Shown: positions 38,925-47,916 of the stretch, piece after piece | Layout: every line of letters starts with the position of its first letter | Numbering within the stretch: the stretch's first letter is position 1 | Assembly: GCF_019655335.1 (NCBI RefSeq) | Contig: NZ_BPFD01000005.1 | Coordinates: 1 to 64,000, forward strand | Reading direction: 5' to 3' | Source: Shewanella hafniensis | GTDB lineage: Bacteria; Pseudomonadota; Gammaproteobacteria; Enterobacterales; Shewanellaceae | Length of the DNA stretch: 64,000 bases | Notes under the pieces: model-generated | Databases searched by the model: none | Seen by the model: only the letters and a program-made list of their open reading frames with translations | Told to the model about the DNA's origin: nothing | Made by a program: the position numbers and the translations under genes

Positions 38925-40553
38925 TTACAGCGTCCAGCGATAGAGCCAGGTTTCAACCTGACGAGGAGTTGGGAACTTGAGTTCAGCGCGCAGTTCGATA
39001 AGTTCTTTATCTTCTGGCTCTAATTCAAAAGCTAAGCGATAGCCATTATTGGCTGCATTACGGGCAATCACCACATTGGTAACCACACCACCAGACGCTT
39101 CTACTTTAGCAACTGGCATTTCATCTGTCATCGGACCTTCAATTTGATAGTCGACCACAAATAAACGTCTTGGTGTTGCTTTAGCAATATCGGCACGGCC
39201 ACTGGCAGAGCGAGACACATGCACAGCACCGACTTTAGCCGCGGGTTCTTCACCCCAGCTCATGCGGTAGGCAAAGTGGAATTCACTGCCCGCAGGAATA
39301 GGCTGACGAGGTTTCCAGTAGCTGACGATGTTGTCATGAATTTCAGACTCTGTCGGAATTTCAGTCAACACCACAGAACCTTGGCCCCAGTTACCCACAG
39401 GCTCAATCCACAGGCTTGGACGACGTTCATAATGTGCTTCTAAATCTTGGTAAGACGCATAATCACGCTCGCGTTGGATCAAACCAAAACCCTGTGGTGA
39501 GTTGTCAGAAAACGCACTGACCTGTAATTGACGTGGGTTAGCCAATGGACGCCATAAATGCTCACCACGGCCGTTTAACATCAATAAACCGTCAGAATCA
39601 TGCACTTCAGGTCTAAAGTCATCGGTATCATGACGACCATTGAGTGAATGCAGGAACATGCTTGTGCTTGGGGCTAAACCCACTTTGCTCAGCTCAACTC
39701 GCGGAAACAACGTCGCTTCAACGTCAATCAAAGTGTTATCACCAGGACGGACAGAGAAAGTATAAGCACCCGCCACACTTGGGCTATCTAGCAAGGCATG
39801 CACGACAATCAGGTTGCTGTCATTGTATGGACGTTCAACCCAGAAGGCGCGAAATATTGGGAATTCTTCCCCTTCGGCATCGGCAGTTTTTAACGCTAAA
39901 CCACGTGAAGATAAACCATAGGCGTTACCTTTACCTAAAGCACGGAAATAACTCGCACCTTGGAACACCATAAGTTCGTCAAACACACCGTTGGTATTCA
40001 GCTGGTTATGAATGCGAAAACCTGAATAACCAATGTCGTCATTGGGTAACGCTTGGGTAATCACTTCACCCGCAGTGAAATACTTAGGCTCATAGGCTAA
40101 GTGCGTTGCGTTCTGACCTTCCACAATCGCAATTTCGATCAAATCTTGGAAATAGAAGCCACGGTGGAACATTTGCATTTGAAAAGGCACGCCCTGATCA
40201 CGCCAAATGGACGCAGTCGGGTTAAAACGAATATCACGATATTCATCGTATGAAAGTTTAGCCAGGCCAGCGGGTAACGGGTCTTTAAGGGCCACATACG
40301 GTTTCGCTGCCAAACGTTTTGCAATCTTCACCACAGTATCGCTATCGAAAGCGCCTGTTTTAGTGAATCTCACTTGATTTTTTGTAGCGGGCTGAGAAAT
40401 CACTTTCGGCGGAGTTACCACAGGAACTGTCTCGGCGGGTTTTGTCTCTTCAGCGTACGCGACACCAGACAGGGCGACAACAGCGCCTAGCGTCAGTGAA
40501 CAAATGAGTGACGAATAAGGTTTGGACGATGGGCAACGCAACAAGCTAACCAT
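38925..40553 (-). CDS. opgG: Periplasmic glucans biosynthesis protein G
   Basis: The protein has 542 residues. A signal peptide ([20 protein letters not shown]) is followed by the OpgG/MdoG fold with [41 protein letters not shown] and [21 protein letters not shown]. OpgG family proteins trim or branch the beta-1,2 glucan backbone in the periplasm. It is the first gene of opgGH. Confidence 0.95.
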   Translation of the reverse strand: MVSLLRCPSSKPYSSLICSLTLGAVVALSGVAYAEETKPAETVPVVTPPKVISQPATKNQVRFTKTGAFDSDTVVKIAKRLAAKPYVALKDPLPAGLAKLSYDEYRDIRFNPTASIWRDQGVPFQMQMFHRGFYFQDLIEIAIVEGQNATHLAYEPKYFTAGEVITQALPNDDIGYSGFRIHNQLNTNGVFDELMVFQGASYFRALGKGNAYGLSSRGLALKTADAEGEEFPIFRAFWVERPYNDSNLIVVHALLDSPSVAGAYTFSVRPGDNTLIDVEATLFPRVELSKVGLAPSTSMFLHSLNGRHDTDDFRPEVHDSDGLLMLNGRGEHLWRPLANPRQLQVSAFSDNSPQGFGLIQRERDYASYQDLEAHYERRPSLWIEPVGNWGQGSVVLTEIPTESEIHDNIVSYWKPRQPIPAGSEFHFAYRMSWGEEPAAKVGAVHVSRSASGRADIAKATPRRLFVVDYQIEGPMTDEMPVAKVEASGGVVTNVVIARNAANNGYRLAFELEPEDKELIELRAELKFPTPRQVETWLYRWTL

Positions 40554-41042
40554 AGATAGGTAACCTAAAAAATAAACTAAGAAATCAATGTTTTTTATGT
40601 ATACAGTGAATTTTTTTCACCTTCACTTAGGGGCGAAAAAAAACAGTTGCTTACATATCGCGAAAGATATCAGAAGGAGAAAAAAACTCATAAATAAAGA
40701 TGCAGTTAACCCCTTCTACACAATACTATTTGAGAATAAGTTTATACTCAAAAGGAATATAAAAATAACATTATCATGCTTATTTCTGCTTTCACAGTTA
40801 CAAAAGCAGGTTAAGTGATCCAAATGTTACATTTTTGAAAGTAAAATAAAATTTTAAAAGTCTCAACTTAGTGTTGATCATCTTAGATGAAAAATCGCAA
40901 TTAGCGAACCCATCTGTTGGTAAACCAAAGGATTTTTCTAAGATAGCTGACAAACTCACCATTACGCTCACGCAAATGTATCAAAACCGCTGAGGTGATG
41001 TCACTTAAACTGCGGATCTATTTTAAGATGTTAACTTCTGAA
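40554..41042. other. AT-rich region upstream of opgGH
   Basis: This 489-bp spacer is clearly AT-richer than its neighbours and should contain the opgGH promoter. A 76-codon frame at 40588-40818 has no ribosome-binding site and low-complexity content, so I do not call it. No terminator is evident for the histidine kinase gene ending at 41043. Confidence 0.4.
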
Positions 41043-42440
41043 CTATTGTGGCAGAAAGAGCGTCACAGATAATCCGCCCTGCTCCCTTGGCGCTATCATT
41101 AAACGGCCTTGGTGCAATTCAATGATGTGATGGCAGATAGATAAACCTAAACCGGCACCTATGCCTTCATTTTCATTCACACGATAAAAACGCTCTGTGG
41201 CATTAGCAATCTGCTCCTCTGTCATGCCTTGCCCGCGGTCCGCAATACAGATACTAATCGCATCGCCCAATGAATGAGCCGACACTGAAATCTCTGATTC
41301 CTGCGGGCTGTATTTGCAGGCATTTTCAATAATATTTTTTAGCACCAGCAGCAGATAAAAACGATCGCAGGTCACGGTCAATTGGGGCGCGATATCGATA
41401 TTCCATTCATAATCTGTGATTTGTGGCATCAGTTGATTAAGTGCATCTTCAACCATAGGCAAGATAGCGTGGGATGACACATTGAGCTCATTAATCGAAT
41501 CCACCCTCGCTAACACAAGTAACTGTTCAACGGTGTGACTCATGTGCACCACGCCGGCATCAATCGCGGCTAGATGAAATTTCTGCTGTGGATCATCGTC
41601 AATCAGGCTCTCTAAACCGTGTTGATGTAATTTAATCACAGATAAGGGTGTTTTCAGTTCATGGGCGGCATCGGCGCTAAAACGGCGTTCACGGGCAATA
41701 AATCTAGCTATGCTATTGATATATAAATTTAATGCACGGCGAACGGGTACGAGCTCTTTCGGTAACGGCATAGTCAACGGCGTGAGATCGTTCGGCGCCC
41801 GCCCAATCAACTCCCTTTCGAAGGTTTTTAATGGCCGGAACAACATATAAAACAATAAGCTAACAATAAGAAGTGTTAAAGGCACCACAATCAAGGGCAC
41901 GATTACCGCGTTGTGCATGATTTGTGATACCAGCTCTTGGCGAACTTCATCCTGCTGGGCGGTGACAATCCAAACATGATTTTTGACCGAGAAAAAACTA
42001 AACACATGCCAGAGTTCACCCTCGAACACTTTCTTATGATAACCCTGCACGAATCGGGTGATAGGTTGATGGCCAATATTGTCCGACAGCACTAAGGCTT
42101 CGCCCGCCTCACTCCAAATCTGAAACGCCAATTTATGCTCATAGGCGAGTTTCAGGGCATCGGCTTTTTCGGCAAAGGAACTGATCTGGCTATCGGGAAC
42201 GTGGAGCACTTGCGGCCTTGCAATACTCTGGGGCATCGCCCCCGGCTCAGTGTGATAAAACAGCTCCAGCATTTTTGCGGTTTGTAGCATTTGCGCATCA
42301 AAGAGTTCTTCTATTTGATGCTTAGAATCCCGAGTACTCAACCAGCTAGAAACAGCAACGGACACTGAAATACCTGACAAAATCAATAATGTCAGTACCA
42401 AGCGCAGTGAATACACATCCAGCCCCTTTAATCGAATCAC
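41043..42440 (-). CDS. QseC-like sensor histidine kinase
   Basis: The protein has 465 residues and starts at GTG. Two membrane segments (about 10-32 and 178-200) flank a periplasmic sensor of about 145 residues with no cysteine or obvious ligand motif. The cytoplasmic part has His260 in DAAHELKTPLSVIK, an N box KNIIENACKYSP and glycine-rich loops DRGQGMTEEQ and GAGLGLSICHHI. It resembles QseC/TctE kinases. Its gene lies 84 bp after the response regulator gene, with two hairpins between them. It probably controls the thioredoxin-DUF4266-DUF3570-ApbE genes upstream; that is inferred from position. Confidence 0.88.
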   Translation of the reverse strand: MIRLKGLDVYSLRLVLTLLILSGISVSVAVSSWLSTRDSKHQIEELFDAQMLQTAKMLELFYHTEPGAMPQSIARPQVLHVPDSQISSFAEKADALKLAYEHKLAFQIWSEAGEALVLSDNIGHQPITRFVQGYHKKVFEGELWHVFSFFSVKNHVWIVTAQQDEVRQELVSQIMHNAVIVPLIVVPLTLLIVSLLFYMLFRPLKTFERELIGRAPNDLTPLTMPLPKELVPVRRALNLYINSIARFIARERRFSADAAHELKTPLSVIKLHQHGLESLIDDDPQQKFHLAAIDAGVVHMSHTVEQLLVLARVDSINELNVSSHAILPMVEDALNQLMPQITDYEWNIDIAPQLTVTCDRFYLLLVLKNIIENACKYSPQESEISVSAHSLGDAISICIADRGQGMTEEQIANATERFYRVNENEGIGAGLGLSICHHIIELHQGRLMIAPREQGGLSVTLFLPQ

Positions 42441-42461
42441 TTCAGTTTCCTAACGTTTAAT

Positions 42462-42504
42462 CCTCAGCGAATAACTGAGGTATCAGTACCCACAAACGTG
42501 GGTA
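42462..42504 (-). promoter_or_regulatory. Two tandem hairpins between regulator and kinase genes
   Basis: TACCCAC/GTGGGTA with an AAAC loop (42487-42504) and CCTCAG/CTGAGG with a 7-nt loop (42462-42480) lie back to back in the 84-bp spacer. Neither carries a T-run, so they look more like mRNA processing or stability elements than terminators. Confidence 0.45.
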
Positions 42505-42524
42505 TTGTCACTTAATTCAGCGAA

Positions 42525-43184
42525 CTAATTAATTTCAATCAAGGTATAGCCAATCCCGCGCACGGTTTTAATCAACTCATTAGCGAGTTTTTTACGTAGG
42601 TGATGGATGTGCACTTCAATCGAATTGCTGCCGACTTCATCCCAACCATAGGTTAACTGTTCCAGTTGGCTGCGCGTCAATACACGACCCGCTGATTGTG
42701 CGAGTTCAAGCAATAACTGGAATTCACGCCGTGAAAGCAGCACATTTTGATCGCGAAAGGTCACTTCGCGGGTATTTAAATCTATACACAGCGCACCAAT
42801 AATCAAACTGTTGTGATCGAGCCCATACTGGCGTCTGACGATGGCACGAATACGCGCGGCCAATTCACGCACATCAAAAGGTTTACCGAGATAATCATCG
42901 GCGCCCATGTCTAAGCATTCGAGCTTAGTGTCAAAATCCGTATTGGCGGTCAGCACTATTGTAGGAATTGACACCCCCTGCTGACGCCACGCCTTGAGTA
43001 AATCTTTACCGTTACCGTCGGGTAAACCCAGATCGAGCACTATGGCACTGAAGCTTTCATTTTTAACGCCCTGTAATGCTTGCTGATAACTATCAAGGTG
43101 ATCAACCTGCATGCCCAGCTTTGCCAAACTTAAGCAAATCCCTTGGGCTAATAACTCATTGTCTTCAACCAACATAATACGCAT
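42525..43184 (-). CDS. OmpR-family response regulator (QseB-like)
   Basis: The protein has 219 residues. The receiver domain (1-115) has acidic EDNE near the start and phospho-acceptor Asp51 in IVLDLGLPDG. A winged-helix DNA-binding domain follows, with LSRREFQLLLELA and NSIEVHIHHLRKKL. It pairs with the histidine kinase gene downstream and starts 34 bp after the ApbE-like gene, so it is probably in the same transcript. Confidence 0.92.
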   Translation of the reverse strand: MRIMLVEDNELLAQGICLSLAKLGMQVDHLDSYQQALQGVKNESFSAIVLDLGLPDGNGKDLLKAWRQQGVSIPTIVLTANTDFDTKLECLDMGADDYLGKPFDVRELAARIRAIVRRQYGLDHNSLIIGALCIDLNTREVTFRDQNVLLSRREFQLLLELAQSAGRVLTRSQLEQLTYGWDEVGSNSIEVHIHHLRKKLANELIKTVRGIGYTLIEIN

Positions 43185-43218
43185 TCAATGTCCTTAACAG
43201 GGCCTCATAAAAGAACCC

Positions 43219-44127
43219 TTAACGGAAAATACTAAACTTAACATCTTGTTGCTGTAAAAAATCTTCCGCACCTTGGCCCTGTAACATGGCCATAGTCGCC
43301 AGCATTCCTGCGGTCACGCAATTTGGCCCTAACACAGTCACTGAGCGTGGCGCCTGGACGACGGGATAGCCAGTGCGGGGATCGACAATATGGCCGTAAC
43401 GCTTTCCATCGACTTCAAAAAACCGCCGGGTATCACCGCTAGTCGCTAATGCACCCTGACTGATCGCCAGTACATTAGCCGCGTGATCGAGGTGTTGTGG
43501 ATCTTCAATGCCCACCTGCCATGGGTTCACTTTGGGTACAGGACAGGCGATATCGCCACCAAAATTCACTAGCACAGGAATATCTGGATAACATTCAGCC
43601 AACTCATAGGCGACTCTATCAACTGCATATTCCTTAGCAACGCCGCCAAAATCCAATTTCATGCCCGTTGGCATCTCAATATGGCGCGAATCAAACTCGA
43701 TACGTTCAAACCCCACTAAGGCTTTCGCGGCAAGAATGCGGGCATGTTCGGGCAACTGGGCTTTGGGATCAAAACGCCACAGCTCCATTAACGGCCCTGC
43801 GGAGATATCAAAGAGTCCATCACTGAGCTGAAAACATTGTTTAGCAAAAGCCAGCAACTGCCAGGTTTCTTCATCGATAAGCTGCTTATGACCATTGGCA
43901 TGATTTAATTGCCACAGACAATTCTGCGCAATAAAGCGACTGTACTTATGCTCGATACGCAGCGCCTCAGTGACAGCCATATCCAACATATCATCGGCAA
44001 TATCGAGTTGATCGCATGCGATGAGAATTTCACAGGGACTCGCCATGGCCCTAAATTCGCCCAGATAACCCCAATCACGGCGTTGCAGCGAATAAAGTGC
44101 GGTTTTTAGGGATGATGTCGACATCAT
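43219..44127 (-). CDS. Divergent ApbE-like FAD:protein FMN transferase
   Basis: The protein has 302 residues. ApbE-family motifs are clear: GMKLDFGGVAKEYAVDR (about 155-171), VNFGGDI, ATSGDTRRFFEVDGKRYGHI and VDPRTGYPV. Classic ApbE attaches FMN to Ser/Thr residues of exported proteins using Mg2+. Two features are odd. The usual metal-binding aspartate of the ADALxTA motif is replaced by Gly274 in TAGMLATMA. The usual glycine of GIAKGY is Glu166. There is also no signal peptide or lipobox, although most ApbE proteins are periplasmic. It may be inactive or do something different. It lies between the DUF3570 gene and the two-component genes. Confidence 0.85.
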   Translation of the reverse strand: MMSTSSLKTALYSLQRRDWGYLGEFRAMASPCEILIACDQLDIADDMLDMAVTEALRIEHKYSRFIAQNCLWQLNHANGHKQLIDEETWQLLAFAKQCFQLSDGLFDISAGPLMELWRFDPKAQLPEHARILAAKALVGFERIEFDSRHIEMPTGMKLDFGGVAKEYAVDRVAYELAECYPDIPVLVNFGGDIACPVPKVNPWQVGIEDPQHLDHAANVLAISQGALATSGDTRRFFEVDGKRYGHIVDPRTGYPVVQAPRSVTVLGPNCVTAGMLATMAMLQGQGAEDFLQQQDVKFSIFR

Positions 44128-44190
44128 AAATCACCTCTTTACATGGCACCCCACTGGGATTCAGCTTAAATAAGCTCAGGGAAAAATTAA

Positions 44191-44220
44191 GTATGGGTAG
44201 CTAAGCTACCCATACAGTTT
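44191..44220 (-). terminator. Hairpin between DUF3570 and ApbE genes
   Basis: GTATGGGTAG (44191-44200) pairs with CTACCCATAC (44206-44215) around CTAAG. On the minus strand the stem is followed by TTAATTTTT. It could partly terminate the upstream thioredoxin-DUF4266-DUF3570 transcript before the ApbE gene. Confidence 0.55.
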
Positions 44221-44257
44221 AACGCCTTGCTATCTGAGTCAGTAGCATTATTTCGTA

Positions 44258-45577
44258 TTAAAAAGAATAACTAAACTGTGCTGTTATCGCCTTCTGCGTC
44301 GGGAACAGATCAAAGTTTTGCAGCTCTCCAGGAATAGTCGTACCGTTATTTTTCGGATCCTGTTGGTAATATTCTAAGCGATACGACATCTCATGACCGC
44401 CCGATAATCGATGACCAAATTTAATTCCTATCGTATAAGCCGACATATCACCGATACGATAATCGGCACTGGCAAACTCTGGCAATGGCGTATCCGCCAT
44501 CAAGAAAGGTTGATAGAAGTTAGCCGCCGTTTGCTGGTAATAACGTAGATGCAATTGACCGTAAAAATTGCCCGTAAAGTAATAACGGTAATGGGTTTCT
44601 AAGGTGTGCGACTTGAGATCCCAATCATCAGTATTATAACGATAGGAAAAATCCACCACGCCCGCATCCAACGCGCCTTTAGTCATCACATAGAAGCTAT
44701 GCTTCAAGCGAGAATCGGGGCGGCTTTCATACAAGAGATCCTGAGTGATGCCATTGTTATCCACCACACTGAGTACTTTATAGGGATCGGTTAAATAGCC
44801 ATTCACACTCGATAAACCATAATTGGCCTGCAACAACCAGCGCTGGCTCAGTACTTGGGTGATGCCTAGCATCACATCGGCGGTTTGCTTGTTATCGCTG
44901 CCACTTTGACGAGTCGCATCAAATGCGCTGCGGTAGGCTTCTTCACTGGCGAAGTTATCGCGAACCGCCATTGAGGATAAATCTACCGGACGTCCACCGA
45001 CAGGATCGACCACATCGAAGCTGTAAGCTGTGCCTAAAAATAACGTCGTATTGTCTTTATTGAAGCCGCGTTCAATACTGGCATTGAGCCCCATTGACAT
45101 ATAATCAAACTCTTTCGAGCCATATGCGCCAACATTGAGTTTCCAATCTGGTGTTAGCACTTCACTCCAACCGACATTGGCTTGTACGCGAGTATCGTGA
45201 AACGTGTCATCGAGCGGTGTATCGCCCGCTGCCACACTGTATTGGCCATTGCCCGAAGGACGAGTAAAGGTTTGGCTGCTACTTTGGGCCACAGCGCCCG
45301 AAGCCGAGGCACCGGTTAAGCTATCGACCACCAATTTGAGATCCAGCACGCTATCATCGCCAAAGGCTTTTTGCGCTGTACCTATGGCTTCAACGGCCTG
45401 CACTCTATCCTGCTCACCGTAATACATTAGCGCAGCATCGACCTTCCAGTCGTCAGCTTTTTTAGATAATTCAGTCGCGTGGCCACTGGTGGCAAACAGC
45501 CCACAACTGGCTAAGGCTAACGCACCCGCAATCTGTTTCGATTGTCTTGCATTTATTTGATTGTTTTTTTGGGTCAT
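44258..45577 (-). CDS. DUF3570 outer membrane beta-barrel protein
   Basis: I use the ATG at 45577 (439 residues); a GTG four codons upstream is an alternative. A signal peptide (LALASCGLFATSGHA) is followed by the DUF3570 signature LKLVVDSLTGASASGAVAQSSSQTFTRPSG and many alternating, aromatic-rich strands. The C-terminus ITAQFSYSF ends in Phe as outer membrane barrels do. The function of the family is unknown; it recurs beside DUF4266 lipoproteins and ApbE-like proteins as far as I recall. The gene lies 124 bp after the DUF4266 gene. Confidence 0.88.
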   Translation of the reverse strand: MTQKNNQINARQSKQIAGALALASCGLFATSGHATELSKKADDWKVDAALMYYGEQDRVQAVEAIGTAQKAFGDDSVLDLKLVVDSLTGASASGAVAQSSSQTFTRPSGNGQYSVAAGDTPLDDTFHDTRVQANVGWSEVLTPDWKLNVGAYGSKEFDYMSMGLNASIERGFNKDNTTLFLGTAYSFDVVDPVGGRPVDLSSMAVRDNFASEEAYRSAFDATRQSGSDNKQTADVMLGITQVLSQRWLLQANYGLSSVNGYLTDPYKVLSVVDNNGITQDLLYESRPDSRLKHSFYVMTKGALDAGVVDFSYRYNTDDWDLKSHTLETHYRYYFTGNFYGQLHLRYYQQTAANFYQPFLMADTPLPEFASADYRIGDMSAYTIGIKFGHRLSGGHEMSYRLEYYQQDPKNNGTTIPGELQNFDLFPTQKAITAQFSYSF

Positions 45578-45701
45578 AGCTGACAACACCTGTAGGTCAC
45601 TTTTATCTATTCAATACCGCGGGATTTCGCCCGTGATTTAAGCACATCTGCGCGTTACATTTGTGCGTTACATCTAAGGGCAACTAACACCAACGGAGAG
45701 T

Positions 45702-45920
45702 TTAGTTACAGCCACATCCACCACCAGCAAAGGCACGGCCACCGCTACTGCCTTCTTTACTAAAATAAATATGATCATCGAGCGCCAGATCGAGCTTTTC
45801 ACTGTCGAGCGCCATATCGCTGCGGGCCAACTGGCCTTTCTCCCATGGCTGCACCCCTAAATTTGAACAACCACTCAAACCTATAATGAGTGTAACTGCG
45901 ACTAATGCGGGTTTAAGCAT
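45702..45920 (-). CDS. DUF4266 lipoprotein with GGGCGCN tail
   Basis: The protein has 72 residues. A lipoprotein signal ends in LSGC with lipid-bearing Cys18, so the mature chain is only 55 residues. The mature part has VQPWEKGQLARSDM, the HIYFSKEGSSGGRAF segment and the terminal GGGCGCN with Cys69 and Cys71. The extreme C-terminal CxC after a glycine run suggests metal binding or covalent modification. It sits 3 bp after the thioredoxin gene, indicating co-translation. No function is established. Confidence 0.85.
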   Translation of the reverse strand: MLKPALVAVTLIIGLSGCSNLGVQPWEKGQLARSDMALDSEKLDLALDDHIYFSKEGSSGGRAFAGGGCGCN

Positions 45921-45923
45921 AAA

Positions 45924-46391
45924 TTACTCCTTCAGTAAATTGACGAGTTCTTGCTCGTATTCAGCGGCTTTATCGGCATAAAAACCAACATGATGCTGCA
46001 CTAGCTGACCTTGGCGATTGAACATGAAACTGCTCGGCATACCGAGCAAATCGAAACTGCGCGCCACATCTCCTTCGGGATTGAACCGCACTGAAAAATT
46101 GGCGGGGACTTGTTTTAAGAATTCTTGGGCTAACTCGTTATCTGTATCTAGGTTGATTGCCACGACGGCCAAACCTTGATCTTGATACTTTGTTTGGATC
46201 TCATTCATCCAAGGAAAAGATTTACGGCAAGGCCCACACCAAGAGGCCCAAAAATCGACATAGACGACTTTACCTTTAAACTCACTCAGAGAAACAGCTT
46301 GGTTTTGCGCGTTAAACACTTGGTGATCCAACGACGGCGCGGCTTGTACGCCAGCGGCCATTAAACTGAGTAACAACCATATTTTCTTCAT
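45924..46391 (-). CDS. Periplasmic TlpA-like thioredoxin
   Basis: The protein has 155 residues. A short signal peptide (MKKIWLLLSLMAAGVQA) exports it. The active site is ASWCGPCRKSFP near residues 50-61, and the cis-proline loop is LGMPSSFMF. TlpA/ResA-type proteins keep periplasmic cysteines reduced. It is the first gene of a minus-strand cluster; its nearest partner has a CxC tail, a plausible substrate. It is divergent from the hydrogenase operon with a 385-bp spacer. Confidence 0.9.
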   Translation of the reverse strand: MKKIWLLLSLMAAGVQAAPSLDHQVFNAQNQAVSLSEFKGKVVYVDFWASWCGPCRKSFPWMNEIQTKYQDQGLAVVAINLDTDNELAQEFLKQVPANFSVRFNPEGDVARSFDLLGMPSSFMFNRQGQLVQHHVGFYADKAAEYEQELVNLLKE

Positions 46392-46670
46392 AGCATATTC
46401 CGCATTAACGATTACATTCGAATCTATTAACTGAATCTTAAGGTTTTCTTAAACAAGCTGATATAAGTCCAATTAAGCCGTATGCACAGACTCCCCCACT
46501 TAAGGTCGGCATTTTCAACAGCGCAACTTTAATCAGACGAGCGCCGATTAAGTGACCGATTTCATCCAAAATGATAAATGTGAGACATTTTGTCCTATTA
46601 GGAAAAGTGAAATTAGATCTGCGTCATGTTAATTAAATGTCAAAATCAGTTCGGTCACATCTCTTGAAAA

Positions 46671-46690
46671 TTCTTGATATACATCAAGAA
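46671..46690 (+). promoter_or_regulatory. Perfect FNR/EtrA-type palindrome upstream of hyaA
   Basis: TTCTTGATATACATCAAGAA contains TTGAT-N4-ATCAA exactly, extended to 8-bp arms. Its centre is 96 bp before the hyaA ATG. A class II FNR promoter would start near 46722 with a weak -10 TAAACT at 46710-46715. Anaerobic activation of the hydrogenase operon is inferred. The remaining sequence of 46392-46776 shows nothing I can name. Confidence 0.75.
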
Positions 46691-46776
46691 TCTTTACACT
46701 CCAACGGCCTAAACTGACCCTGTCAATTATGTAAACCCTTACCAATTTACATTTAAATAACAAAAAAGGTTGACCC

Positions 46777-47913
46777 ATGGACACACATGCAGCCCTATAT
46801 GAACAGGGAAAGGCGCGCTTAGATGCACTGCGCCAATTCGCTCCCCGTCAACAACAATCGCTGATTGAAAAAATGCAACAACACGGTATTAGTCGCCGTG
46901 ATTTTATGAAGTGGAGTGCCATGGTGACGAGCATGCTCGCATTACCTCTCCCCTTTAGTAACTTAGTAGCCGAAGCTGCCGAATTAGCCGACCGTGTACC
47001 CTTAATCTGGTTACACATGGCCGAATGTACTGGCTGCTCAGAATCCTTAATTCGTACCGATACCCCCAATCTAGATTCGCTGATTTTTGATCATATCTCC
47101 TTGGAATATCACGAAACCTTAATGGCTGCTGCGGGTTGGCAAGCCGAAGAAAACCTCGAAAATGCACTCGAAACCTACAAGGGCCGCTATTTACTGGCCG
47201 TTGAAGGGGCAATTCCGACCGCCAATAACGGCAGTTTCTTAACTGTGGGCTGTAAAGGTCACACAGGATTAGAAATCATCAAACATGCAGCAGATGGCGC
47301 CGCCGCGATTATCTCTGTCGGCACTTGTGCGGCATTTGGTGGGGTGCAAGCCGCCTATCCAAACCCAACGGGGGCGAAAGGCGTGCATGAAGTGGTCAGT
47401 AAACCCGTGATTAACTTAGGCGGTTGCCCACCGAGCGAAAAGAACATAGTCGGCACTTTGATGTACTTCATCATGTTCGGCAAATTACCTGCACTGGATA
47501 TGTTTAACAGACCTAAATGGGCTTACGGCGCACGGGTACACGATAACTGTGAACGTCGCGGCCGCTTTGATGCCGGTGAATTCGTTGAAGAATTTGGCGA
47601 TCACGGCGCGAAAGAAGGCTACTGCCTGTATAAAGTCGGTTGTAAAGGTCCATACACCTATAACAACTGCCCAACCGAGCGCTTTAACCATCACACCAGC
47701 TGGCCAGTACTTGCTGGACACGGTTGTATGGGCTGCTCAGAACCTAACTTCTGGGATGACATGGCCGACTTTGAAAAACCCCTTGGCCGTCAACTCCTCC
47801 ATGGATTGGATGCGACCGCAGATACTATTGGTGCGGTGATTTTAGGCGCGACTGTGGTGGGCATTGGAGCCCATGCCGTTGCCAGTATTTTTGCCAAACC
47901 GCTGGAGGAATAA
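46777..47913 (+). CDS. hyaA: [NiFe]-hydrogenase small subunit
   Basis: The protein has 378 residues. The long twin-arginine signal has SRRDFMKWSAM at residues 39-49. Cluster ligands begin with Cys84 and Cys87 in AECTGCSES and continue with GTCAAFGGV, GCPPSEKN, HDNCERRGRFD and the distal GCMGCSEPNFW. A C-terminal membrane helix (ADTIGAVILGATVVGIGAHAV) anchors it and contacts the cytochrome b. It carries three FeS clusters and exports the large subunit with it. It begins the hya operon. Confidence 0.95.
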   Translation: MDTHAALYEQGKARLDALRQFAPRQQQSLIEKMQQHGISRRDFMKWSAMVTSMLALPLPFSNLVAEAAELADRVPLIWLHMAECTGCSESLIRTDTPNLDSLIFDHISLEYHETLMAAAGWQAEENLENALETYKGRYLLAVEGAIPTANNGSFLTVGCKGHTGLEIIKHAADGAAAIISVGTCAAFGGVQAAYPNPTGAKGVHEVVSKPVINLGGCPPSEKNIVGTLMYFIMFGKLPALDMFNRPKWAYGARVHDNCERRGRFDAGEFVEEFGDHGAKEGYCLYKVGCKGPYTYNNCPTERFNHHTSWPVLAGHGCMGCSEPNFWDDMADFEKPLGRQLLHGLDATADTIGAVILGATVVGIGAHAVASIFAKPLEE

Positions 47914-47916
47914 CCC

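Noticed and set aside
40588-40818. 76-codon plus-strand frame in the AT-rich region upstream of opgG
   Set aside because: No ribosome-binding site, low-complexity Lys/Phe/Leu composition typical of AT-rich non-coding DNA, and no recognisable motif.
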